Under the pieces are notes generated by a model. That model saw only the letters and a program-made list of their open reading frames with translations, did no database searches and had not been told where the DNA came from. Positions 23,770 through 36,000 of a DNA stretch of 64,000 nt are shown here, in pieces (positions within the stretch are counted from its first letter, which is position 1; the number at the start of each line of letters is the position of its first letter). The position numbers were made by a program, and so were the translations under genes. The stretch is from Choristoneura fumiferana (Eukaryota > Arthropoda > Insecta > Lepidoptera > Tortricidae): NCBI RefSeq assembly GCF_025370935.1, contig NC_133491.1, positions 1,697,926 through 1,761,925 on the forward strand, read 5' to 3'.

Positions 23770-24540
23770 TTATACATATGGCTAAGGGAACGTCCATAAA
23801 TTACACAAGGCGATTTATTCGGTTTTAAGACCCCCATGCGGGCAGGCATGGTGAGATATATAGAGATAGAGTTAGCTCGAGCTCGATCCCTCCTCGCTTG
23901 TTCATCTCACAAAGTATATAAGTAAGTCTCACTCGTAAGATTTTTGAAATTTGTGTTTTTCGTTTAACCTAAAATTGCTAAAAGTGGCTCCGAAGCAGTA
24001 ACGTTTCTTGTGCTCTGTCTACCCTATTTGGGAATACAGGCGTGATGTTTGTGTGTGTATTTTTCATGTTAATTCATTTGTCAATTTGATGCTTAATTTT
24101 ACAAGTAGAATTCAGCCATAAAAAAAGCCATTTTAGTGGAGAAACTGCCATGTCTATTTTAGGACAACTTAACAAATCAATGTAAATTAGAAATTTGTGG
24201 ATAAAAAATAAAAATTACAAGTTAATTTAATAGCTAACTCTACACATCTCAGGAGATGAGATTCACTAACCGTGATAAAATTTAATTAAAGTACCTACGT
24301 AGCTACGTTCAGTAGAAGTGTAAAATGCTTCCACAGTCACAAAAATTGGTTACTTATGTATAAAGCCATTATACGAGTATAAGGACATTCTAATTTTATT
24401 GTGTGAGATCGGGCTCAAATAACCACCTCCCCCCTAAACGCCTCACATAATTTATGGATACCCTAACCCTGCAATATGCGCAATTTCGTCTAAAGTCTAT
24501 CATCCAAAGTTTATAGTTTATTGTAACTACAGTGTATGGA
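23770..24540. other. Upstream region of the His-rich gene
   Basis: Non-coding. A TTCAGTAGAAGTGTAAAATG piece near 24308 is a LINE-tail remnant. A weak TATA-like TTTATAGTTTA lies near 24509, close to the start codon at 24555; a short 5' UTR would fit, but this is a guess. Confidence 0.4.
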
Positions 24541-24554
24541 TAAACAGTGTAAAG

Positions 24555-25158
24555 ATGACAATAAGTGGCGACACGGTCTGTAGCGTAATCCAGGCATTTC
24601 CAGTGCTCTTGATCCTGGCACAGAACGCCAATCGCTGTCTTAAAACCCCTTTAATCTACAAACCGCCAAGCCCCACCCATTCTCCGGAATACTACGAAGC
24701 TCTAGACGCTTTGTTCCACACAATATACGGCCATAACGACCACGGTCATGATGACCACGGTCATGATGACCACGGCCACGACGACCACAGCCATGGCTGT
24801 GATGATCACCATCATGGCTACGAATACCACGGTAACTATGGTTACGGGAAGAAATCTGACCAGAAATACTACTACAATCAGAAGCCGTGCCATCATAACA
24901 AGCCGCATGGAACAAATGGGCATGGTTATGGCCACGGTAGCCACGGCTATGGCCACACTGTCCACAAATATGGACACTCTGGTCACGGATATGGATATCC
25001 CGTGTATGTGTACAAAAAGGTTACCAATAAAAGTGGCCAGGGTCATGACGCTACGAAGGTACATGGCCCACAAATACGTAATATAAAGCATAAGTATAAA
25101 GTGGTAGTGAAAGGGAATAAAGGTGCGAGGAGGAAGAATGCATCGATCAAAATGGAAG
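24555..25158 (+). CDS. Secreted His/Gly/Tyr-rich protein, first coding exon
   Basis: ATG at 24555 is followed by a probable signal peptide (short N-region, hydrophobic VCSVIQAFPVLLILA, possible cut before NRC). After a Pro-rich segment come His/Asp repeats made of near-identical 15-base units (GHDDH three times), then HGHG/YGHG/YGYP repeats, and finally a Lys/Arg-rich tail. Such proteins occur in cuticle, silk and other secretions and often bind metal ions; the family was not pinned down. The exon ends at GAAG|GTAAGT in phase 1, and the frame reads on into a repeat without the splice. One possible last exon, at 27279-27289 after TTATTTCAG, would add four codons; this is speculative. Confidence 0.72.
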
Positions 25159-25191
25159 GTAAGTGGTTAATTTATATCCTAAACTATGGTA

Positions 25192-25405
25192 GCTTTTGCC
25201 CGCGGCTTCGCCCGCGTGGAATTCGGTTATCGCGCGCTGTTCCCTCGGGAAAGTGCATGTTTTCGGGATAAAAAGTAGCCTATGTCACTCTCTGAGCCAT
25301 AAACTATCTATATGCCAAAAATCACGTCGATCCGTCGCTCCGTTTCGACGTGAAAGACGAACAAACATACAAACACACTTTCGCATTTATAATATTAGTA
25401 TGGAT
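25192..25405 (+). mobile_element. Lep1/Helitron-like repeat
   Basis: Starts with CCCGCGGCTTCGCCCGCG, has GATAAAAAGTAGCCTATGTC, and ends in CTTTCGCATTTATAATATTA. Pieces of the family also lie at 31790-32735 (split), 54588-54782 and 61528-61690. Confidence 0.65.
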
Positions 25406-25789
25406 ACAGCCCATTGCAGGGCACATAGGCCTCTTCTCAGAATTGGATTGGGAGCTTGGAACGTGAAGGAGTCACATAGACACACGTACGTACGCATGTA
25501 GTCACAAGAACTTTTGCGCTAAATAATGTTATGAGATAGAAATAAGTCGCAGCCAAAATAATTACGCAAATTACGCGTATGCAATTCAATTGCGTCCTTA
25601 AACTTAAAAATCTCGGCCACTGAGGTTATCAAGTTATCAACGACGTAACATAAACAGATATCACAGTTTAACTCGGTCTTACTGAGCAGCGGGTCAATAC
25701 AAATCTCACTTAGGATACTTTTTACGTATTCTGTGTTTAGGTTGCACATATTATTGTAACTACCTATCATCATTAGCTGGAAGTCGTCC

Positions 25790-26040
25790 ACTAACTAACT
25801 AATTTGGCTCAGGGACCCAAAGAGGGTCTTGGCCTCCGAAACGAGAGCACGCCATCTGTCCCGATCGTGCGCAGCCTCTTGCCAGTCGTCGACTTGGAGA
25901 CGTCGCAGATCCGCCTGGACACTGTCCTCCCAGCGGTACCTGGGTCGCCCAACCGGGCGGCGACCAGTCGGTCGTCCCACGTACGCTCTTTTGGCAGCCC
26001 GATCCTCTCCCACTCGTAGTAGGTCAGGGTTTCTCAAACT
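25790..26040 (-). pseudogene. Non-LTR reverse-transcriptase C-terminal remnant
   Basis: The minus-strand frame reads RPTGRRPVGRPRYRWEDSVQ, ADLRRLQVDDWQEAAHDRDR and WRALVSEAKTLFG, the usual tail of such elements but a different family from 16203. Confidence 0.75.
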
Positions 26041-26049
26041 TATGGCTCC

Positions 26050-28600
26050 ACGTACCCCTGTTAAAGTTTCTAGACGATACCGAACCCCTACCCCCCCCCC
26101 TTCAAAGAAAGTAATAAAATTTACTGTTGGAGAAACTAAGGTAATTTTTATTTCAATCATCATCATAATATAATGTATATTATTTATTTCAATAAAAGGT
26201 AACAAATATAGGTAAGAATCATCTTGCCAACGAAAATACAAACTGAAACAAACAACAACAAATAACAAACAAATAAGTAACAAATTTGGAGTTGAAATAA
26301 AAAATTAAAAAAGACTCCAAAATCCAATCTTAATCATCTTGCTAGTCTTGCAGGCTGGTGGTTTTTGGAGTCAGTAAACCTTGTCTCGAACCGTCGAATA
26401 GCTAGCCCACTTGAGTAGTGAACCAGTGAAGTCTGGAAGACGTCCACTGCTGAACAAAATTCTCCCCTTTAGAACGCCATTAATTAACAACTCGTCACTG
26501 GCATCAAGCAGTTGCTCATAATCTGACGAATCACGATATCGTCAGTCCATCTATAGTCACTAAAATCTAGTAAAATATTTTCAAGAGTTTTGTAGTGTTC
26601 CAGATGTTTATGTTTCCTGTTATGTGTACGTTGATGTTTATGTGAATTTTTCCCTGTTTGTGTGTGTGTGCCTGTGTTTTGAAAAATAAAGTCTTATCTT
26701 ATCTTAACAGACCGATGGACGGACAACAAAGTGATCCTATAAGGGATACGTTTTTTTCTTTTGAGGTACGGGACCCTAAAAAAGGTAAAGGCATCTCTTA
26801 TCAACGTGATGGTCAGCGTGCGGCCGTCCATGACGAAAAATAAAACTTCATTTATATTTTTTGCGCATACGTCGAGACGTCAAACTGACAAGCCACTGCC
26901 ACAATGCATGGAAGAAAGCGGGTTTTTTGGCTTTTTTCTTTGGTTATAGTATGCTTCTATAGAAGCGGAGCGAAGCTGAAATCCAATGGTTCTGCTGACG
27001 TAACGAGACGTGCTTTTACTCTCTTAAATAATATTTTAATAATGAGCAGATGAATTCAAAATGAAGGCGTGTTAATATAAATACATGTGCATGTTTGAAG
27101 ATATTACTTATTAACATGACTTTTCAAGTGTAAATGTTTGAAGCTAAAACTTAATATGACGTCACTACGAGTATGTCTACCTACAACCTGTAAAAGGAAT
27201 AAAACATATTTTGGTCTTAGCTGATATATCTTGGGACTTAAGCACGACTAATTATTATTTAATGTTGTATTATTTCAGAAACTTCCTAAGAATTTAATTT
27301 ACAAACAAAAATATTTTGTTGTACTTAAAAAAACACAGAAAGTAAATTAAAACGGGCTTCCTATTCCAAAGACAGCGCAGCGCAGGGCATTGTACCCATG
27401 ACGCTGGCCACGTTGCCCCGCTGCGCTTCATTTCTTAACCAACAAAGGGATAAGACCCACATGTCGACATGTTTATACCCGAGATTGATTTCAGCTTAAG
27501 ATGTATTTTCGTTGAACTCGAGAGTGTGCTCAGCGTGCTCACAGAGGACGGCTTAGTAGTAAGAGAAGCCGCTCAAAGACGCGACGCGATAACTTTAAAA
27601 TTTCAAAAAATTTCGACGGATTTGTGATAACCTGGATCTTTAAGACCCAAGCATGCGAAGAGTTAATTAGTAACCCAGGACACATTGCCATGGCAAGCTA
27701 CACTTAAAAGTTGACTCAACCATTTCCACTTTTATAATCCTGGACTAATCAGTGACAATGCGAATTCCTCTCATTTTGTAGGGACTTAACACTTTATTAT
27801 GAGGCACTGGTAAAACCTAGTTCCTTAACTCAATATTGATAAAAATAGTTGTTAATGACAGCGTACTACACATGAATCACGTATGACGTCCGATCTCAAG
27901 GTACCGCAACTATGTTATTAATTGCGTATGTTACGGCCTTAGGGAATCAGAATTAAAGTTGATATTTGTTTGACTTGTTGAGATATTTCCTTGTATAAAA
28001 TGCCGGACTTTGTCAAAGGCTGCATGGTCAATGAAATCGGATACGGAAAGTAAGAGGGTCCGATTACACCTTGTTACGTCTGGTCAGGATGTTGGACTTT
28101 CGCTACCGCCTGTAGTTTGAGCCACCGATGCGTTCAAGCAAGTGCGTTGGAAGTACAAATATACTCACTCACCGACGATACAATACAGTAAAAATGACGA
28201 TTTATTGTACCCTAAATAGTAAGCAATACAAAAATAAATACATAGAGAAATTATGTACCTATACATTACATAGAAGTTACATGCAATAGGCAATTTCTGA
28301 GTTTTTAGAGTTTATGTCCAAATTAATTTTTAAATAACAGCGAAGGAAACATTTTCAAAATATTTTTCGTCAAACCTGAGAGTCACAAAGAAAGTAGTTC
28401 CCTCATTCAACATTTACACATGTCATGATATTTTTAATCAACTATTTCGAAGCTTAATAATATTTTGGACGTGGATCCTCAAATTGAAAATTGTTTTTCT
28501 AAACTTGTAATACTTTTAAACACATATCCATTAATTACACTTGATGCAGTGGGACAGACCAGAGAAAAATCATGCCCACTTAACGTCTCGAGAAGGTACA
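26050..28600. other. Long stretch without a recognised gene
   Basis: AT-rich, with small repeat pieces only (a GGTTCCG-family scrap at 26700-26850 and a LINE scrap near 27360-27440). The possible tiny last exon of the His-rich gene is at 27279. Confidence 0.5.
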
Positions 28601-28621
28601 CTATAAAATAGTTATAGTCTT

Positions 28622-28899
28622 GCAGATGGTAGGACCTTGTGCAAGGTCCCCCGGATTGCTACCACCATCTTGCTCGCTAATCCTGCCGTGAACCAGCAGT
28701 GCTTGCACTGTTGTGTTTCGGCGTGGAGAGTAAGACAGCCGGTGAAATTACTGGCACTTGAGGTATCCCATCTTAGGCCTCTAGGTTGGCAACGCATCTG
28801 CAATACCTCTGGTGTTGCAGATGTTTATGGGCGGTGGTGATCTCTTACCATCAGGAGACCCGCTTGCTCGTTTGCCATCCAGTCGAATAAAAAAAAAAT
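28622..28899 (+). mobile_element. A-tailed SINE or LINE-tail repeat
   Basis: Full copy of the family at 10295-10586, ending in a run of A. Confidence 0.8.
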
Positions 28900-28922
28900 A
28901 CCACTTATCACCCATGTCAAAT

Positions 28923-29590
28923 TGGTGGTGTACTGATCTTCCTTTTCGGCGGAATATATTTCGCCAAATTTCACTTAGCAACTAACTTTTCGCCGAAGTT
29001 TCATTTGGCAAACCAATCGTTGGCATAACTTTACTTCGCATTTTTCTTATTTCGCAACATTGTTATATCGCAAAATTTTACTTCATCACACTTTTATGTG
29101 GCAAATAATTATGTAGCAAATGATTGACTTAGGCAAATAACAAATTGTCAAATAACATTTGGCCAATTTTTATATTACAAAGCTGTACTTTAAAATTTGT
29201 GCGAGCGAGCGAAGCGAGAGAGTAAGACGGTTCGGAACAGAAGCGACTTGGATAGTTTAGGTTCAGAAGGCTAAGCCTTCTATGTTAGGTTTTTTTTTAA
29301 TAGCAGCCAGGATAACTGCCACTAGGAAAGGAGGTTGGATGCCATTCAATATATTGCTAAGTTAAGGAATGCCAATCAGTACATTTGATCAAACATAAAT
29401 GACATCTTAAAAAAATCCCAGGTAATAATTTGGATAATAAAAATTTATTAAATCATTGGTTCGGAAATGAATTATCTGTGCGAAACGTTGAGTTGGGAAA
29501 TAAAATTTCGCCTTAATAAAAATTTGGGATAAATAGTTTGGGAACTAATAATTTGAGAAATAATTTTCGCCGAAACATTAGTAAACCCAA
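28923..29590. repeat. Alternating TTCGC/TTGGC motif array, copy 1
   Basis: A chain of degenerate units of about 20-30 bases alternating words such as TTTCGCCAAATTTCA, TTTGGCAAAC and GGCAAATAA. It begins GGTGTACTGATCTTCC and ends TTTCGCCGAAAC. An inverse copy is at 31895-32652. No protein is encoded. Confidence 0.6.
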
Positions 29591-29909
29591 AATAGTACTT
29601 ATTTAAGTTTTACACAGCGTTTTACGTACATGGCGAAACGATAAGGCTTCCGTCTTTACCATTATGTCCATAAAACTTCAAAAAAGCGATACAAAAAACA
29701 AATGAGCATTACCTGAATATTATCTAAGTGCTCAATTTACCTCTACTATCTATTCGAAATTTATTTGTGTTTATTCTTTCCTTCTAATGTATTTTGGTTT
29801 ATCAAATTTGTATAGATGAATATGTCTATTTCTTTCTTTCTATTTTAAATCAGAAGCGCTAGCGTGTAATAATCCTCTACGACCTTTATCTACGTAGTTA
29901 CTGACCGCT

Positions 29910-29950
29910 GGTCAATATATCTCAGTAGCATCCTCCACTAGCCTCAGTCC
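29910..29950 (+). promoter_or_regulatory. Candidate core promoter of the CLIP protease gene
   Basis: ATATAT at 29915-29920 lies about 30 bases before an arthropod initiator-like CTCAGT (A at 29946), giving a 5' UTR of about 67 bases before the ATG at 30013. A GATA-type site (TTATCT) lies at 29886. This is inference from motif spacing. Confidence 0.4.
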
Positions 29951-30012
29951 ACTCTCCAACAGCATCGCTGCTTACGTTTCAGTTCAAGAGCAACCACCGT
30001 CGGCAGTGCGTG

Positions 30013-30070
30013 ATGGCGAAGCTAGTTCTGTGCCTGTGTTTGTGTGTGCAATTAGTGGTCGGACAGTTTG
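30013..30070 (+). CDS. CLIP protease exon 1, signal peptide
   Basis: Encodes a short positively charged start, a Leu/Cys-rich hydrophobic core (LVLCLCLCVQLVV) and GQF; donor G|GTGAGT, phase 1. The link to exon 2 rests on matching phase and the absence of another receiver. Confidence 0.75.
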
Positions 30071-33000
30071 GTGAGTTTGTGCTCTAAATTTTAAAGCTGA
30101 TTAAGATCGCTGGAACTTTTGACTTGGCTCTTTTAAAAATAATTGATTTACAGACTAAAGCCATAAAATTAAGAATTAAAATTAAAGTACTTAATTTAAA
30201 AATATTACCTACTAAAAATAAAATGAAAGTAACTTAACTATTAACAAAAACTATACGTATCTAGTAAAAAAATGTGAAAGGATCCCCCGGGTTTGAAATC
30301 AGCTCCGAAATAAGCATTATTGGATGTTTTTTTTTGCTCAAGTTACGAAGTGGGATGTTGATAGCTAGCTAAGTAAGTACATATAAAAAGAAACAATTTT
30401 AACTCTAAAATTCGTTCTTTATTTAGGTATTATAAATAAATATGTATGTATTTTTTTGAAATGGTCAGAACGCATCAATGTTATTTTGTATTACAAACAC
30501 GTAGAAAACATTCCATTCAAAATGCCCACGGAGTCAAACTTTAAGTATAAGTTTTTATTAGTTACTTTTAATTAATTAATTTTATTAATCATAATAATCA
30601 TTTATTAATTTGTCCAACATAAGTAACATTGATTTGGTCTTAAATTATGTTTTTTGAGTTTCACTATGTGGTGCCCCAGGGCATACAAATATTGCCTTAT
30701 ATTATAATTATTATTTATTCTTTTCTTTTTAAGTTATTCGTATTTGTATAATAATTTTGAATTTAAATAAAACAAGTAGGTAGCATTTGAATACAGACCT
30801 ACAAGCTTATTGTCGAATGATGACTAGAAGTGAGTGAAAAATCCGCTTGCACGATTTGAAAGAACTTTTATTACAAACTCATTACAAGCTAAATAAAAAC
30901 TTGTAAAAACGTCACGCAACCAAAATTAATCTAAATAGCGCAAGTTCTGTTTACAAACAGTTTTTTTAAGTAACCTTCAAGCTTTAGTAATTATTAGGCA
31001 GCATTTATTATCTACCTACTTACGCGTAATAATAACGTACTGATCTTATTTTTCCATTGTATTTTGTCGGTTAAGTTCATATTTATCTTTTTTTCTCAAT
31101 TATCTTCAGTAAACTTCATTAAGATGGTTGAGAAAGCAACATATACGAGCTTTACCGACAAAATACGATGGCAAAATATTATTCACTATAGGTAGTCATC
31201 TACCTACATATCAGAAAAGTAATATTAGGTATACCTTCAATCTGGCAGATAAAAAACTAGACAAAAAAACCATGTCTGTGTGTGAGGAGCGTGACAATTA
31301 AACCTTTTTTTATCTTTGTTATTATTATATTATTATTACTATTGTTACCTCTTCTAAACAACTAATCGAGAGAAAACCTGCTTTTCAAACTTTATTCACA
31401 CCATAGTTACAAGATGTGTATTTATAAAAAATAAACCACACCTCTTATAATGTACCATCAGCCAAATATGCGGTCTACCACCCTAAAGTTGATAATCGTT
31501 TGCATGTCATAAAACAATAATGCCAGTAGACGTAATTGTCAACTTGAAAGTTTGACTTTAGCGACATATTCATTTGATAGGAACTTGTTTAGAAATTGAT
31601 AGACCACTTATTTGGCTGATGGTACCTAAACACATAAGACTTTTGACATTATGAACAACAAAGTGGTCCTATAAGGATTATTTTTTTTGTCTTTTTAGGT
31701 ACGGAACTCTACAACCTTTTTTGATCACAAAGGTCCACATCCACAAGAAACTATTTTCTGGATACTTTCTTGTTCTTCTTCTTAATCTATAAAAATCTCG
31801 TGCACAGCACAGCACAGTGTGTGTAACCGACTCCTCCGAAACGGCTTGACCGATTTGTATGATTTTTTTAGTGTATATTTGGTGGATTACTAATGTATGG
31901 GCAAAAAACTTTTCCCAAAGTTTTCCAAAAGTCCCAAAATATTTTATTCAAATTATCATTTGGCAAAAAAGCATTTGCCAAAAAAACTTATCGCAATTTT
32001 GCAGTTTAAATTTTTTTTTGGCAAGTTGTTGCAACATCGTGAGGAAACCTGCACAAACTTGCGAAGCAATTCAATGGTGCGTGTGAAGCTCCCAATCCGC
32101 ACTGGGCCCGAGTGGGAACTACGGCCCAAGCCCTCATGTTCTGTGAGAGGAGGCCTGTGCCCAGCAGTGGGACGTATATAGGCTGGGATGATGATGATGA
32201 TGATATTGTTTCACAAATAATTACTTAGTCATGTTTCATATTACCAAGTATTATTTAGTAAAATGTATCGTTTGGCATAACGTACTTTTCCCAAAATATC
32301 GCATGACATAATAACCTACTTTTCTGGGAGCAGTTCGTTTCTGTGGGGGGCGCAGTTCTAACCTAACCTAACCTACTTTTCTGGTAGCAGTTCGTTTCTG
32401 TGGAAGACGCAGTTCTGGTAGCACCTAAATTTTTTTGGAATACAATATTAGCCAAAATAAAACGTTTGCTTAATAAACGTTTGTCGTAATAAAATTTGAC
32501 AAAGTAAAATTATGCCAAATGATAATTTGACCAAATGAATAAAATGCGAAATGTAAATATGCAAAAGATTCTTTTGGGAAATGAAACTACTGCGATAAGT
32601 TTTTTGAGAAGTGAAATTTGGCGAAAAATATTTTGCCGAAACGGCAGTACACCATATTCGGTAGGTCTGAGAATAGGGCTTAAACTATTTTTCATACCTC
32701 TACGCGGACGGAGTCGCGGGCAACAGCTAGTATTTTTATAGTTTTTATAACAAAGAGGTTAGTAAAAGTCACAGGGGACCATAGAGCTGGCAGCTTCCTA
32801 GGACAAAGGTCTAGCTTCCTAGCTATTCAGAGAGGGAACGCTGCCAGCATCTGCGGAACCTTGCTTAGGGGGACTGCTTTAAATAATTAGTTTTAAAATA
32901 AAATTGGAAGAAATGTGTTTATGTGGAAAATAATGCTTAGGTGCTAAAAGAAGCATCTAAAGCATAATATACTCGTACTAACTATATAGCAACACATCTT

Positions 33001-36000
33001 CTTTAGTAAGAATTTCATAAACACTTTTTTTTTATTAGACTGGATGGCAAACGAGCATGTGGGACTCAAATAATTCAGAGTAAATTTTAAATATTGACTC
33101 AAACTAATAACTAGTATGCATTTACTCGCAACTTATAACCTACCTAATTATAGATTGCAAAAAACTGTTTGATATCTCGTTTAGTCATGCATGAGTGTAC
33201 ATGAACTTCCGTATTACAAGTACCTAACTGAATTTTTAGCATACCTAATTAAAATAATCAGCTAGGTTTTGAGTTAATTATTTTAATGAACTTATTTTGC
33301 TAAAATTAAAAGTAATATTTTTCCTTGCTACTCCGCGACTATACGTGCAGGACGACTACGTCTGTGCGACATTGCTCATCGTCGTTGATACTGCAATACC
33401 GCGTAACTAGCATTTTCCATAAGGTACAATTTTCATTGTCAGATCAGTACGATGTTAGTACTCTTCTGACAGTGAAAATTATACCTTATGGAAAAAGCTA
33501 GTTACGCGGTATTGCAGTAGCAACGACGTCATGTTGATGCTTTCATGCAGACCATCCTCCTCCGTTTCCAAATAATCAACATATGTCACACATAATCAAT
33601 TACCACAAACACCATACGAGATGCTAACGGGTTTCAAACTCTATACGAGTCCGTACTCAAAGCTTTTAAGTTATTTGTTTTGTTTGGAAACGGTTGCAGA
33701 GTTATCGCAAAGACGTAGCTATTTTGGACGTGTGGTAGTGGAGCAGCAAAGTAAAAGTTTGCAGTTAATTAGCAGGGATGTTATGGATATAACATTTCGG
33801 ATCTGGATATGGATACGGTTTCGGTTACGGTTACGGATATTGGATTTTTAAGGAAGTGTAAAAGTAAAATATACAAATAGGAATAAATAAAAATACCATA
33901 AAAAAATTCCAAAAAAAAACAACTTAAACCTATACCTACAAACTGAGGCTTACACACCTACTCATTATAATTTTGTATTTTTTTATTGTATTTTTATTTA
34001 TTTTCTTTTGTACAATAAAGTTTGCTTTCTAATAAGAATATAGATGACTTGACTTTAACTTTATTGTAATAGTTACGGGTCGTAAATTACGACTTAGCAA
34101 TAGAAAATAATAAACAATAGATGCAGGCGCGGCTGTTCTGTCGGCTGGGCCGGGCAAATTTGACTCCGAGCATTTTGACTCCGCCCCTATCAGAAAGTAT
34201 CCGAAAATTGTATATCGGCTACGGTTACGGATAGCTTTTTATTTCGGATATCCGATAGTTTCGGTTACGAATACGGAGCTCCATAACATCCCAGTTAATT
34301 AGTACGGACGGATACAAAGTAACATCTGAACCAATAAGTTATTTAATTAACAGTACCTGAATGACCGAGCTTCGCTCGGGTTAAAACTAAAACACACGCG
34401 TAATAATCACTTTGTAATAAAACTCATTTAGGTACATGTTCGCTGAAATCAACACAATTAGTCAAGGATCTAACCAAGGGAAACAATAACTAATAAGTAA
34501 TAACTGCATATAAATGTGTACAAATTGTTCTCATGTCATGCAATGCAATAAATAACAGAGGTACATAAATATTTTCTTGCCAAGGTGATTTTGCATTACA
34601 CAAAGCGCGGGTGAGATAGAGGTCGATGCTGGTCAGCTTTAAACAATAATTAAAAGCATTGCACCCGATAAAAGAAAACCATGACGTCGTCAGCTTCAAC
34701 AATATCACAATAATTTAATATCAGTCTCAATTATTCGTCGACGTCAAAAGATTTGAGGAAAATTCAGTTCAAATCGTACAACCAGTCTGGTCAATTAAAG
34801 TCTGTACGTAGTTTATGTGCAAAAACTAAAAGACGGCAAAAAAAGACCCATTTACACATTATGGTCAGATGTGATACGCTGTTGACGTTTGCCTTGTTGT
34901 TTAATTGCATGTTGAAGTATGTTACAAGTTTTTACAACTTTTGGATTTAAGTTGTCCGTCTCAGAATTTGCTAGTCGATTTACCCGACTTCCAGTAGCCG
35001 TATTGACTTAAATCTTCAGTCAGAAAAAAATCGTTATTCTCTTTTCATTCAGCCGAAAGCCGTCGACTGCTGGACATAGGCCTCCCTCAAGGCTCTCCAC
35101 TCAGACCGGTCTTGTGCTTTCCGCATCCACCGCGATCCCGCGATCTTAACCAGGTCGTCGATCCATCTTGTTGGAGGCCTACGTGCCTACCGACAGCTCT
35201 TCACCCTATCCGCGGACGCCATTCGAGAACCTTCTGACCCCATCGGCCATCAGTCCTGCGAGCAATGTGCCCCGCGCACTGCCACTTCAGTTTCGCAATT
35301 CTTCGGGCTATGTCGTTATCCTTAGTCCTACTGCGGATATCATCATTTCTGATTCTATCCCGCAGAGAAACCCCGAGCATAGCTCTCTCCATAGCCCTCC
35401 GAGTGACAATAATGAGGAAAAATTACACCACACGAGATGTCATGAAATATTGATTTAAAATCAAGCACAAATCAACACGTGCGATAAAATGATTTTCGAG
35501 AACATGCATTAATATCTAATGAAAACATAAATAAAGTTCCAATGTTAAAAGTTATCGCGGGAGTTCCCCGATATTCTTACACAAACAATGGGCTTTAGGC
35601 ATTGTTGAACAGATATGTACGAGTATTGTATGTATGAATAAAGCAATAATGCATGCCTTATAATTTGAAGTTAAAGTTTCGTACATAAAGCAGACTATTT
35701 GCGCGCGCGCAGTTTGCACGCAAACCTGCTCCTGCGCATAAATCTAGTCTAGTGACCGTCACCGGTGGCAGTGACCTGCTGCGATGAAGGCCGCTGGTTC
35801 AAATCCCGCTCGGGCCAAACGTTGGTCATCTAGTACACCCTGGCTGTAAAAAATTAGTCTCATGTTGGAAGAATTATTTAAACTAGTCCATAGTCTAATA
35901 AACCATTGAAGCTCGTTGAAATGGCACGGACGCACATAGCACAGAGAAGAGATATCCGTTGGGGCCGAAAAGTTCTCAAATGGAGAACGCGGATTACTTA

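Larger units (their letters stand above)
31790..32735. mobile_element. Lep1/Helitron-like repeat split by another element
   Basis: The left piece holds CCGAAACGGCTTGACCGA. The right piece holds CTACGCGGACGGAGTCGCGG followed by CAACAGCTAGTA. About 760 bases of motif-array element (31895-32652) separate them. Confidence 0.5.

Noticed and set aside
24640..25091. Several overlapping frames over the His-rich exon (for example Val/Ile/Met-rich on the minus strand)
   Set aside because: All are by-products of the CAC/CAT and GAC/GGT repeats; only the 24555 frame has a signal peptide and a donor in phase.
30013..30070. Signal exon as a separate small gene
   Set aside because: It ends at a donor in phase 1, and the next plus-strand exon at 36817 starts in exactly that phase.
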